Origin: Sarcophilus harrisii
Lineage: Eukaryota; Chordata; Mammalia; Dasyuromorphia; Dasyuridae
Direction of reading: 5' to 3'
Length of the DNA: 64,000 nucleotides
Assembly (NCBI RefSeq): GCF_902635505.1
Contig: NC_045427.1
Span: 194,988,422 to 195,052,421 of the forward strand
The position numbers and the translations under genes were made by a program. The stretch's first letter is position 1, and each line of letters opens with the position of its first letter. The notes under the pieces were generated by a model. It ran no database searches and was not told the DNA's origin. It was given only the letters and a program-made list of their open reading frames with translations. Below, piece after piece: positions 35,625 to 45,369 of the stretch.

Positions 35625-36003
35625 CCGGGAAAGATTTATTTCAGTGTCTAAAACCCGAGCACTTATCTACATGAAATGAAAACAAAAAAACAGTCTAATG
35701 GCCTGAGCAGTTTTTACTCATTTCCAATATAAAGTGCAGTTTAATTTGCTAGTTAAAACCCGCATGTATCCTGAACAATTTTGCATGTAATACAACAAAA
35801 CATTGAGAAATACATTTTTGTTTTAAAAGGTTAATTTCAGTGTCTAATCTTATCTACATGAAAAGAAAATATTGGCCTAAACAGTTTTTACTCATTTCCA
35901 GTGTAAAATGCAGTTTAATATGCTTGATAACACCTGCAGGTATCATGGACAATTTTACATATAATACAACAAAACACTGACAAATATTTTTTCTTCTTGA
36001 AAA
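35625..36003. repeat. Direct tandem duplication, about 190 bp per unit
   Basis: Unit 1 at about 35625-35820 and unit 2 at about 35828-36003 share 'atttcagtgtctaa', 'cttatctacatgaaa', 'cagtttttactcatttcca', 'gtgcagtttaat/atgcagtttaat' and 'aatacaacaaaaca'. They differ at perhaps 10-15% of positions plus small indels, so the duplication is not recent. Confidence 0.85.
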
Positions 36004-36189
36004 GGTGGAATTTTTTGCCCATTAATTCCAACTAGCTAACTTTCCAAAGTTTTTTTCTGAATCAGCATGAGTGAAAAGACATAGATTTCACAAACGTAGT
36101 TGAAGAGCCTTAAGCATCTTCCTGAATCTTAGCTTAATGCTAAATATTCCCTGCACCTATTATTTCCTTATTCTATTATCAAAACTCCA

Positions 36190-36483
36190 TCAGTCTTGTT
36201 TGCCTTCCCGCCACTGGCGGGAGCCTTCATTCCAGGCAAAGTACACGAAGAGGGCGAGTATCAGGTGGACAGACACGACAGCCACAATGGCTGCATAGAA
36301 GTAGCTGTCTCTATTGGACATTCCCAAAGTGCCTTCAAACACGTAAGATTTGGAAGAGAAATATAACCCGATGGGCAGGGTGATCATCAGAGCCGAGAAA
36401 ACCAGAAGAGTCTTCAGGGTCGATGTGAAAGAGCCCTCATATCTGCGTTCGCTCAGCATGGCCTCCTTCTCCAGCTGGTCCAT
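36190..36483 (-). CDS. VMA21: VMA21-like V-ATPase assembly protein, intronless coding region
   Basis: A 97-codon intact frame starting at the ATG at 36483 (a TTG just upstream is not the start). The last 75 residues match VMA21 closely: STLKTLLVFSALMITLPIGL (membrane segment 1, residues about 21-42), then YFSSKSYVFEG and TLGMSNRDS, a second membrane segment at residues about 59-83 (YFYAAIVAVVSVHLILALFV), and the C-terminus WNEGSRQWREGKQD. VMA21 is an ER membrane chaperone for assembly of the V0 sector of the vacuolar ATPase. Human VMA21 (X-linked, 101 residues) is split into three exons; here there is no intron in the coding part, so this is a retrocopy. The N-terminus (MDQLEKEAMLSERRYEGS) diverges from the family. 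The open frame, conservative changes, CpG-island setting and a good acceptor 6 bases before the ATG argue for a working retrogene. A broken duplicate lies at 63068-63300. Confidence 0.85.
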   Translation of the reverse strand: MDQLEKEAMLSERRYEGSFTSTLKTLLVFSALMITLPIGLYFSSKSYVFEGTLGMSNRDSYFYAAIVAVVSVHLILALFVYFAWNEGSRQWREGKQD

Positions 36484-37186
36484 CAAGGTCTGGGAGGAGG
36501 GGCGCGAGGGGCCGTCAGTGACTGTGACCGAGACGGCCCACCCTCGGGCCGGCTCACTCAGGGTCCACGCAGGCTAGGGATTACAAGGATTTCGTGGGTC
36601 CCCCCCCCCCCCCGCCCTTCCCCGACCCTAGCCCCGCCCCCAGTTAAATGCTGGCCCCGTTGCCCTCGTCCGTGGGGACGCCCCTCCCCGGTGCCTTCCT
36701 GGAGCCCGCCTCACCCCTTAGACCCCAAGATGCGACTCCCACGGGGAGCGCCCGGGACCGAGGAAGGCGCGCTGGGCTACTTACACAGGGAGAGGTCGCT
36801 TCCTCTCCGTACCTCGGTTTCTTTATCTGTAAAAACGAGAAGGCCGGGCTGGCCGGCTCTAGGGAGGCCTCTCCCAGCTCTGAATCGGGCGGCCACCGCC
36901 CCGAGCCATAAAGAAAGGCAGCGCCCATTCTCCTTATTCGCCACCAGTATCTTCACCCCTCTATCACCTGCCTTTGCCGCGGGTCGCCATGGCAACCAAA
37001 GGCCTGCTTCCTCCCCCCCCCCCCCCCCACCCTGAGACAAGCCGCCGAGTCGCGACTCCAACCCAACAGAGGCTGGCACGTGGCTGCGGAGCTGGGCGCG
37101 GGAAACCCAAAGTTCGTACAGAGTCGCGAACAGGCCGAGTGAGGAAAAAGAGAGGAATAGAGGGACACGGAGAGCGGGTTCTCACC
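36484..37186 (-). promoter_or_regulatory. Putative spliced 5'UTR of the VMA21-like gene
   Basis: On the minus strand 'ggctgtgag|gtgaga' at 37186/37185 is a strong donor in the CpG island, and 'cccctcctcccag|accttg' at 36490/36489 is a strong acceptor with a pyrimidine tract. Splicing them removes 696 bases and joins an upstream non-coding exon (starting somewhere between about 37200 and 37500) to a 6-base leader and the ATG. The upstream exon would be the former non-coding exon 1 of ITGB1BP1. In copy B the acceptor and start region are decayed. Confidence 0.5.
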
Positions 37187-37457
37187 TCACAGCCACCGGA
37201 CTAGGAAGTGAAGAGCGGAGGCTCCTGGGTAGAGCTCCTTTCGGGACCGTAGAAAACCGGCTTTCTCCAGCAGAGGCAGCCACCCCCACTTCGCTTTTTT
37301 AAATTTGCTTTCCTTCCTTTCACCCGTAGGCCGGGATTCCGTCACCATTCCCACCCCGCAAAGGCAGAACGCCTCTATCAGCCCCGCCCCGCGCGCTCCC
37401 CGCCTCAAAAGGAAGCCGCGAACCCTCGTGGGGGGGCGGGGGGGGGTCTGGCCCGCA

Positions 37458-37509
37458 CCGGAAGTCGGGTTGGGAGCGCCTCTGCGCCGGGCCCGGCCAC
37501 GCCGGAAGT
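37458..37509 (+). promoter_or_regulatory. Pair of ETS/GABP-type CCGGAAGT sites
   Basis: Two exact CCGGAAGT octamers 44 bp apart (37458-37465 and 37502-37509). Paired ETS sites of this form are typical of TATA-less bidirectional housekeeping promoters. They probably mark the core promoter between a minus-strand transcript to the left and a plus-strand transcript to the right. Confidence 0.6.
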
Positions 37510-37628
37510 GGCGGCAGTAGTTCTGCGGCGGAGCGTTAGGGGCGCGCTTCTCTGCTAGTGTTGTTTTGTCGTGGCGCTGGCGACCTGTCCCTTCCCCACT
37601 CTCCTCCTCCTTTCTCCCAACCCCAGAG

Positions 37629-37669
37629 ATCACGGCAGAGGAGAGCGACGGGTGGCGTATCCCACCGCC
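37629..37669 (+). pseudogene. Probable relic of CPSF3 coding exon 1
   Basis: Plus-strand reading I-T-A-E-E-S-D-G-W-R-I-P-P followed by a GTAAGG donor resembles the start of CPSF3 as remembered (MSAIPAEESDQLLIRPL, the 73-kDa pre-mRNA 3'-end endonuclease). The EESD block, its distance from the promoter and the donor fit, but the initiator ATG is absent and several residues differ. It would be the far end of copy A; the working CPSF3 exon should lie just past the window. The match is short, so chance resemblance is possible. Confidence 0.4.
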
Positions 37670-38599
37670 GTAAGGAGCCTGGGTTGGGAGGCCGCCGAAG
37701 CTCGGGGTGGGGGGGGAGGGGGAGGCGGCATCTGGCTGCGAGATTTAGCCGGACGCCTGCCGCTGGCGGCGTGGGCCCAGGCTGCTGATCATGTTCTCCT
37801 TTAAATGCATCTCCCCGCCCCTGTTTACTGCTATTCTCTGCCACTTTGTTCAGGAATCCTTTCGCGACCCCCTTCTTTACTCCCTCAGGAGTCGGTGACC
37901 TTTCCCCTTTAACCCCTCGCCCCTTTGCATCGCCCTGATCCCTGCGTGGTTGTCACTTTCGTTGGCACCTCAGTCTCTCCCTCTCTGAGGGCGCATCTAA
38001 TCTACTGTTCCCGTAGGTGGGAGAAACTCTTAATGTGTGTGCGATCGGCAAATGAACGAGTGAGTAAACGGCAAGGACGGCGGCCAGAGACGTTCTCTTC
38101 TCCCTCCCCCGACGAGTTTGCTGGCCTTTAGTTTCCTTCTCTGTAAAGCAGATGTGTTCAAATGCTGCCCGTCTCACGGGGCTGGCTTCCTAGGTAGGCC
38201 CTTACTCTTCTGGAGAATCCGGAGAGAGAATTTGTAGGGAAAGAACCTTTGTAACTATCCAAAGAGTTTTCACCTCACGAACGTCCGTTAAGTTTCACAA
38301 AGAACAAATTAAACCCTCTGTAATTAAATACCAAATCAGAAATTCTGAAACTCAAAGGAGAGATTCATAAAATTGAAATTACATTGAGGTGGTGACCGTA
38401 GCTTCAACACAGATAAGTAAACACAAGGAATGTTATTTGTGTCCTAACTTCGTGCTAGACTTTGCCTTTACCCATAGGGAAATTGCAGTAGTGTTAGGAG
38501 AGAGAAAACGCACACAAAACTAATGCTAGGTAAAATATGGTATGTAAAAGGGAAATGCCCAAAGTGCTAGAAGAAACTGAAGGTGGAATTCCATCTTGT

Positions 38600-38830
38600 T
38601 GAAGGAAAAAAGCAGACAGGAAATAGAGCCAAAGTTAGGAAGACCTAAATTCAGAGGTAGCATCAGACAGCTGTGAGATTCCTGGCATTTATTTCATTTA
38701 ATTTTTTTCTTCCTCTAAAATATGGATGATAATGCCAACTACTTCACAGGGTTATGAAAATAAAATTAGATCATATTTGTAAAGTGTTTTGCAAACTCCG
38801 TGGACATATATACATGCCAGATATTAGTTG
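38600..38830 (+). mobile_element. MIR remnant
   Basis: 'gaaatagagccaaagttagg', 'agctgtgagattcctgg', 'cctctaaaatatggatgata' and 'tttgtaaagtgttttgcaaa' follow the MIR consensus. 37.8-38.6 kb to its left shows no gene. Confidence 0.65.
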
Positions 38831-38839
38831 GTGACACTT

Positions 38840-41800
38840 GCAGTAGATTTGAAGAAAGATATTTCAACAATGGGAATTTATTTCATACCTAGAGGTAAAA
38901 TATGAAGACAGGAAAATGTAAGGTGAGAATAGGGAATTATAGAGGTATTTGAGGATGAATTATGGCTGGAAAAATAAGTAGACCCAGTATTTGAGGGGAA
39001 GAGGGTTATACATTTACTCTGTAGGTCATAGAGATCACCTTTTTTTTTTTTTTTTTTTTTAATTTTCTTGACCCATAACCAGAGTTGTATAAGCAGCACT
39101 GCGGAAGATGAATGTAGATGAGAATTTTTTTTAAAAATGAAAATAATGATACAGTAGCAGCAGATCACTGGTCTTGGAAACAAATATGCAGACCAAATGA
39201 AAGGAAATAATGAAAAATTAAATTTTGAAGTTTGGTTAACAGTATATAGTATTACTGTCAACTAACTGGAACTGCCTTCTATTCTGTGGGTATCTGGACC
39301 CTAGAGACAGAAAAGTCATCACATACACAGAAGTTTAATTTCAGAGTAGGGAAAGGACATCTTGCAGATAGAAGCCCACCTCCTAAAATAAGGATTTAAT
39401 ACTGCTCATGCTAGGAGCACTTATGTGTACCCAAAAGGTTGGTCCACAACAGTCATTCTTGGCTATTGAGGTAGTTCTCATGGCTAACATTTCTTGGGAC
39501 AATGCAGGTCTTTTGGGGTCCTGGGAGAGCAGCTATTGTCTCAAATTTTAGGGGGTCATGGCCACCCTTTAAGGCATAGATCCAGAATTCTGTGATAAAA
39601 ACAGGAATGCACTACCTATCAATAATAGGACAGAGGCATAGTGAATACATGATGGATCGTTCTGGGAAATAAAAGGAGCTAACTCCCTCAGTAAAAAAAG
39701 GTGCAGTGAGAAAGAAAAAATGAAAGCTCTTCTGTTAAATTGCTGAAGGAAAACCTAAGAAACTGAAAGACCTCTAAGAAGGCCTCTACTATATTAAGTA
39801 GATCCTTAGTAAAGGATCTCTGGAAAGGCAGAAGTAAACATCCTCTAATCAGAAAGAGATCTGCACTATGAGAGAAAGTACCTACCTCAATGAGATCACA
39901 GATTCATCTAAGTATATTTATTGCTCTAGACAGGTTTGAATCCTAACTTGGCCACTTAGTTTTTTGACAGCAACCTTATCAGTAAACTGTCCTTGAAATG
40001 GCAAATGGGAGGAAAGTCAATGGACCAAATGACCTGTAAGATTGTTATTTGTCTTTCCTTCTTGGAGAGGACCATTATTGGGGAAGTGATGCAAGTGGCA
40101 TGTAGGTGAATTGGATTTAAATGAGGGAGGCTGTGCAAGGTCACCTGCCTTACTTTCCTAAGGCTAGGTTGCAATTAAGGCAAAGAAATCTAAATAAATA
40201 AATGAGTAAATGAATGGATCTGGGAGGAGAATACACTCAGGGTTTCTGGCCAAAGGGAAAATGATTACTATTTACATTAAATCTGAGTCAATCAGGACCC
40301 AAATGATGATCAGGACCTATTAGTAGTCAATTAGATTCAGATTTATTTTGGCTTAAGGCCTGGTCCTTAAGAAAGAAATCTACCCAAGATATCTTGGGAG
40401 GGTTCAGAAGTACAAAAGAAGAAGAAAAAATTATATCATTATTTCAGCAACTTTTAAATGAATTCATCTGTGTCAGAGATGATCGTTGTTCTTTAAAAAA
40501 ATATGTTCTATTAATTCCCTAGTAAAATTTCATTCTCCCTGTAGAAGGATGAGCAGCTAAAAGACAGTAACTAGAAAGAAACAGTGATGATTTTTTTCAG
40601 TTGGCATTAATAGTTATAACAAGATTAGGTAATATAAATATAACCTAAATATAAAACTTGGGTTCAGAATTTTTTTTCATTTATTTGCATTTGCCAACTT
40701 AAAAATATAAATTCTCTGCTCTAGTGATGTTCATATCGATGCTATTAAGGTTTGGGCTAGCTCTCATCATCTGACCTGATTATTGTAATAGCAAAACAGA
40801 ATTGTATTAAGATGTTTTTAACAGAAAAGAGAATCCCTGCAAGTGGCTGAATGGGACAAGCAAATCCACTAGAAGCTGCTCTGAAGCCCCATTCATTCCA
40901 GCATTGTTAAGAGAGCTCCAGAAGACCCCAGGACTGCTTGGAAAATATTCCTGAGCCTGGACAAATATATAACATTAAAAGAGTAAGCACAACATCTTTG
41001 TTATCATTATCCTCTCCACAAACAATTCCTAATCCACCTGTTCCTAAGTCTGTGGTGATTCAAACTTCAAATCCTCCTTTTCAGTTTCCTGCTTTGGCAT
41101 TTACTCCACTACTGATAACAATGACTCATAATTCCTTTGTTTATAGAATTCAACCTATTTCTTATTATCCTCCACTCCATGGTAGTTATCTGTCTAGATG
41201 TTTGTGTGCAGGGATGTTGCCTTTTAGCACCATAACAGGATTAGCAGTTTGTCAAATTGCATGAATCATTTTCATAAATTCAAAAGGCTTTTTAAAATGT
41301 TCTATGGTCCCTTGATTTACACATCTCATAGGGCATGTTTTACCAAGAGGTCCCTACTGTTCTTGATTGGTGAGAGTCACTTTAGATATTTAATATTTTG
41401 AGTTAATGTTTAATCAAATGGAACATAGTTTGATATAAAGTTATGCCCATTTCCCTTTCCTCTCATGCCACCTTTGTGCCTCAGTAAGGGGACCAACTGC
41501 CCACCTATGGTTTTGTGTTGCCCATTGCAGACTGCCTTCCATGCACTTAGACTGCAAGACTGGCGTCTTTCTCTGGATCAAAGGGAGGGAAAATGAGAAG
41601 TAACTCATTTGGGCCCCTACTCTATCCCTATCAATTTGATATGGTGATTATAACTTCTATATATTAGACCCCAGAGCTGTGAACTGCAGGTTGTTAGTTC
41701 ACTTGCTTTATCATAGAAAGTTAACTAGAAGCCCTCCATTCTTGTTTTTCCTTATCAGGATGATCAAGCCCATAGTGGGAGAGGTGACTTAATTATATGG

Positions 41801-42090
41801 AAAGCCCTCCAATTTTTGTTCCTCTGGACTATTTTCTCTTGCGCAATACAAGCAGGTGATCATCTTGTGACTAGATAGAGCAGATACTCCTTGCTTCACT
41901 TGTGATCCTACTGATAAATCATTTTTGCTTATGCTTCATATGTCAAGCAATGAAATTCTGTATTTCACCATGCCTCTTTTCCATATTTGAGTATCAAACT
42001 TTATAAATACAAGTTTGAGGTCCACTTTATTAGAGACCCTTTAATCAAGTGTCATTGGCTCAGAGCTCTGCCTCAGTCTCTTATATTGCA
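38840..42090. other. Junction region between duplication copies, unassigned
   Basis: About 3.2 kb with no confirmed gene. A T20 run lies at about 39041-39060 and an old interspersed repeat at about 40060-40170 ('ttggagaggaccattattgg', 'gtgaattggatttaaatgag'). The join between copy A and copy B must lie between about 37.7 and 42.1 kb, but the copy B counterpart of the right part of copy A is outside the window, so the breakpoint cannot be placed. Confidence 0.4.
40938..41264 (+). other. Unassigned 108-codon open frame
   Basis: Starts MENIPEPGQIYNIKR, is rich in Pro, Ser and Thr, and ends PFSTITGLAVCQIA. I do not recognise it. It has no obvious promoter or splice sites and its neighbours look like old repeat DNA. 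It may be a remnant of a mobile element or a chance frame. Confidence 0.15.
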
Positions 42091-42205
42091 AGGATGTACA
42101 ATTTTAACCCCCCACACAAACCTCCCTCCCGTTTCACCATATCATTTCAATAATAAATAGCTCTATAATACATTCAACTTTGACAAGGTAAGCTAAGTTG
42201 CAATG

Positions 42206-42211
42206 TTTATT
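42206..42211 (-). promoter_or_regulatory. ITGB1BP1: ITGB1BP1 polyadenylation signal
   Basis: AATAAA on the minus strand, about 330 bases past the stop codon. This gives a short 3'UTR of about 350 bases (roughly 42190-42542), within the zone of good similarity to copy A. Confidence 0.6.
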
Positions 42212-42542
42212 ACACATTAAAATGTTTTTACACAGAATACTTTCTGGTCCTAAGATGAGTATGCTAGGGGGTAAAATTCAGCATGCAGGCTTTTATAATC
42301 CAAGGAGAAAGTTCATTTCAATGATAGCCATAACACTCAACTGGATTTTAGAAATGCTTTGGAGAGCTTAGAAAATAATACATTTGCAGGGTTGAAATGA
42401 TCAGTATTTTAAAAATGCATTTTCTTCTTTATGAACAGGAATGAGGATTCTTTATTCTTCAGGGGAGATAAAAGTTCACCTGTTTCATTTGAATGCTGGG
42501 TTCTTTCAAATGAAGTTATTTATCTTCCATTCTAGCAGAAAC

Positions 42543-42614
42543 TCATGATTTCTCAGATGTTAATACAGAATCAAAAGCTGTGGCTAAAACTTTGCAAATA
42601 GCTTGTGCTTGTTC
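42543..42614 (-). CDS. ITGB1BP1: ITGB1BP1 coding exon 7 (last)
   Basis: The acceptor 'cataacacag' is followed by [23 protein letters not shown] and TGA: 23 residues, the final PTB-domain helix. Human ends SEKP; here the last residue is Ser. Confidence 0.95.
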   Translation of the reverse strand, partial: EQAQAICKVLATAFDSVLTSEKS

Positions 42615-42896
42615 CTGTGTTATGTAAAATAGTAAAAAGACAAAACTATGTTATTAAAAGCATTCATTCATTAAAAAAAATGTATACTGAGAATTATGAT
42701 CTAATACAATAAATTTCCCAAAGGATCTCACACATGGATAGTTAAACCCAGTCTCCAGAATTGTGGTCTCACCCCAGGCCTTGAAAAGCTACCAAAAAAG
42801 TTAGTTTTAGTTTTGCTTCTTGGTATGGACTAGCTAGTAAAAAATCGGGGATAGGAGTGAGGCATAAGGAGGAGGTGAAATCAGCCAAAGCCTTAC

Positions 42897-43046
42897 CAGG
42901 CTGTTACACTGGTACACCCATAGACTATACTCTTCATAGTTTGTGTCTGTGGTCTTGAGTGCCAGTAAGCTTTTTCCTGCTCCTAGACCGTCATCATAAC
43001 ACACCATCCGGATGATTAAATACAGAGCATGTCTGTGTAAAACGTC
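42897..43046 (-). CDS. ITGB1BP1: ITGB1BP1 coding exon 6 (50-codon cassette)
   Basis: Exactly 150 bases, phase 0 at both ends, [20 protein letters not shown] through WVYQCNSL, donor GTAAGG. Skipping this exon would remove 50 residues in frame, which matches the known short isoform ICAP-1 beta that does not bind beta-1 integrin. It contains the hydrophobic integrin-contact residues of the PTB domain. Confidence 0.96.
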
Positions 43047-44170
43047 CTGCAAAAGTGAGGGGAAAATCCAGAATGATCAAGGCTGGTATAAAAGCTGGTT
43101 GTGAAGGTACATGTAACTAAGTCTCTCACAAAAATCACAACAAAATAGACACATTTTGGCAAAGGGAAATGTAAGTACTTTTAAAAGCCTTAAAATATCA
43201 CCCTCTACTGGTCAATCTTTGTAGTCCATTTTAATCAATAGATCACATCCCTAATTATGAGCTCTGGGAAAATCACTTTACTTCTCAATGTATATTGATA
43301 ATAAAAATGAAATAATCATCCTAAAAAGTTCCTTTCTTATTAAAGGCACAGTCTTGTTTCTCATCTTGGTGAAAATACCAAGGATCCCTGTGAGATATGA
43401 CTAGTCCCCTCTACCTAGAAAATGGCCCCTATTACTAACTCCGTCAAAGGCATCAGACAAGAAGGAAAAGTTTTCCTGATGTTCTTAACTAGTTTTAACA
43501 AATCTCCCTCAACCCTACCGGAGCACTTTCCTTTGCACCTCTTTAATGCACTTCTAACACACAGCAATGGATATTTGTACATTTTGTCCCTTTCCCTAAA
43601 GTGTAAGCATCAAGAGGGCAGGAACCGTGCATTATATACACCAATAAAAACAGTATTTTCAAGGAGGAGAGCTTTCTTTTAACAAGAAGCATAACTCATA
43701 GTCCTTAACACACTTATCATTGTGTTATTTGTTTCTACCAATTGAAAAACTGACAAAAGCTTATTGCAAATTTGTTATTTTTATTTTATTAATGATAATA
43801 GCATGTTAATTTTTTTTAAATGATACTATAAAAAAACACCTATCTGTGTAATATCTTCAGTCCACAGAAGGTATGTACTGAGGAATTAGAACAGATCACT
43901 TGCATGTATACACAGATCCCTCATAATGATCACATGGCCCTTTGAAGGATATTACAAAATGGAGCAAATGGATCCAGAGAAATATTTTCCTACTACTAGA
44001 CAGAGAAATATCTGTTTTAACAGGATTTCTTAGGTGTTTTAAATTTATTTTAGTTTAATTTAGGTGTTTAACAAATGTTTGTTGAGTAAATAATGGAACA
44101 TCTAAACACAACAAGGTCTCTGGTAATTTTTTTCCTTTCAAATTCTATTTAAAAGCCATGATAAACTCAC

Positions 44171-44263
44171 ATATTGATCTGATGTTGATACTTTAATGCC
44201 ATATTTAGAAACTCCCATGATGAACTCTTCTTCCAGAGGAACAAATGGTAACTTTCCATCTTG
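44171..44263 (-). CDS. ITGB1BP1: ITGB1BP1 coding exon 5
   Basis: 31 codons, phase 0, [20 protein letters not shown] through [11 protein letters not shown], acceptor 'aactcaaag', donor GTGAGT. One difference from the remembered human protein is VPL for VPP. This exon is too short and intron-bound to appear as a long open frame. Confidence 0.95.
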
Positions 44264-45369
44264 CTTTGAGTTCAAAGGAAAAACAAAAAAGAAAAATAGT
44301 CACATTCAAAGTTCTACATGAAAAGTCCTGAGTCTCTAAAGCTTCATTCCCCTCGTACAGTGCTTACAAGACTAAAATAGTCTTGCAATCCAAATCCCAG
44401 AGAATGCAGGATGTAGAGTGAAAGTTTCCTGTGAATCAGAAATCTTACTCATTTCACACTTAATATTTTTTTAAACTTGTTTTCTATTATTCCCAGATCT
44501 GTGGGGATAAAAGTTCATATTTCCACATTCTTTTTTGTGTGATTTTTATCCACTGTTTTTTATTTGAACACTGTCTTTATTTTAACTATTTTAATTAGAA
44601 GAGTGATTTATGCTCATGGAAGAACCTTAGGAATTTTATGGTGAATTAATTTTTTGGTCTGGTGAATTAAAAACCTTTCTGAAAAGAACTCTCAAAGCCT
44701 ATGATTAACAATGAAATAATCAGGAAGTATGGTCAAACTTTGCCTCATGTCAACAAAATTATATAAATTTCTTTAAATTATAATCTGTTCATCAGATATA
44801 TTCAGTTCAGGTTGACTAGTTGTTCACCTGAAAAGTGATTTTTTTTCCCCCAAATTTACTTTAACAAACAAATATTCACCAATTCTTTGTTTTAATTTAT
44901 CAGGAACAAGACGGCAAATTTTTATTTTAGCTTCATCATCTTTCTTACAGATTTATCTATTACATTAGAGCAATGTTTAATGTCTTTTCTTTTGGGGGGG
45001 CGATTCTCTTTTCTATAATAATGGGGCATAATTTTCTGAGGCAATTTCTATATTGATAACATTCAGCATCATTTCCATAAACCAGGAGTGGACTGTTTGA
45101 TAACAAGTGTTACAGGAAAATTAGCTAAATCACACACACAGACTTCACTTTTTGATTTCAAAGTTTCACAAACCTAAGTTTTCCCAGGAAGTTGTTAGGG
45201 TTCCCATTGATCACAGCCTATATTTGATTTCTTAGTCACTAAAATTTTTTTGTATTTTTATGTAATAAAGCAACTTTTAAAAAGAATGCCTTTTATGTTA
45301 CTGATGATATTTTAGGACACTAGCAGAAAAATTCACACTGATGTGAGTAATTTAGAATGTTTCATAGAA

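Larger units (their letters stand above)
34390..36189 (-). other. Presumed 3'UTR of the VMA21-like gene
   Basis: Downstream of the stop codon there is AT-rich, mostly non-repetitive sequence, with a minus-strand AATAAA at 34390-34395 ('ttttattaaaatgtg' on plus) near the left limit. Human VMA21 also has a long 3'UTR, so it could have been carried in with the retrocopy. The extent is inference only, and earlier signals (for example at about 35625) are possible. Confidence 0.35.
36490..37790. promoter_or_regulatory. CpG-island promoter (former ITGB1BP1/CPSF3 bidirectional promoter, copy A)
   Basis: A sharp rise in GC content and CpG density in otherwise AT-rich DNA, with no TATA box. Two CCGGAAGT sites (ETS/GABP type) lie at 37458-37465 and 37502-37509, and there are GC boxes ('ggggcgggg', 'ccccgcccc'). 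The part from about 36490 to 37110 aligns with 63300-63966 ('gctggcacgtggctgcggag' and neighbours are identical). In human ITGB1BP1 and CPSF3 are divergent neighbours sharing a promoter, which fits minus-strand ITGB1BP1 exons to the left and a plus-strand CPSF3-like exon at 37629. The GC-rich open frames on both strands are not genes. Confidence 0.75.

Noticed and set aside
36190-36486. Start of the VMA21-like frame at 36486
   Set aside because: That codon is TTG; the first ATG is at 36483, 6 bases after a good splice acceptor.
36644-37844. Many GC-rich open frames on both strands of the CpG island, including 148 codons at 37187-37633
   Set aside because: High GC content removes stops by chance; low-complexity Pro/Arg/Gly translations, no recognisable domains, and mutual overlap. 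The region is better explained as a promoter.
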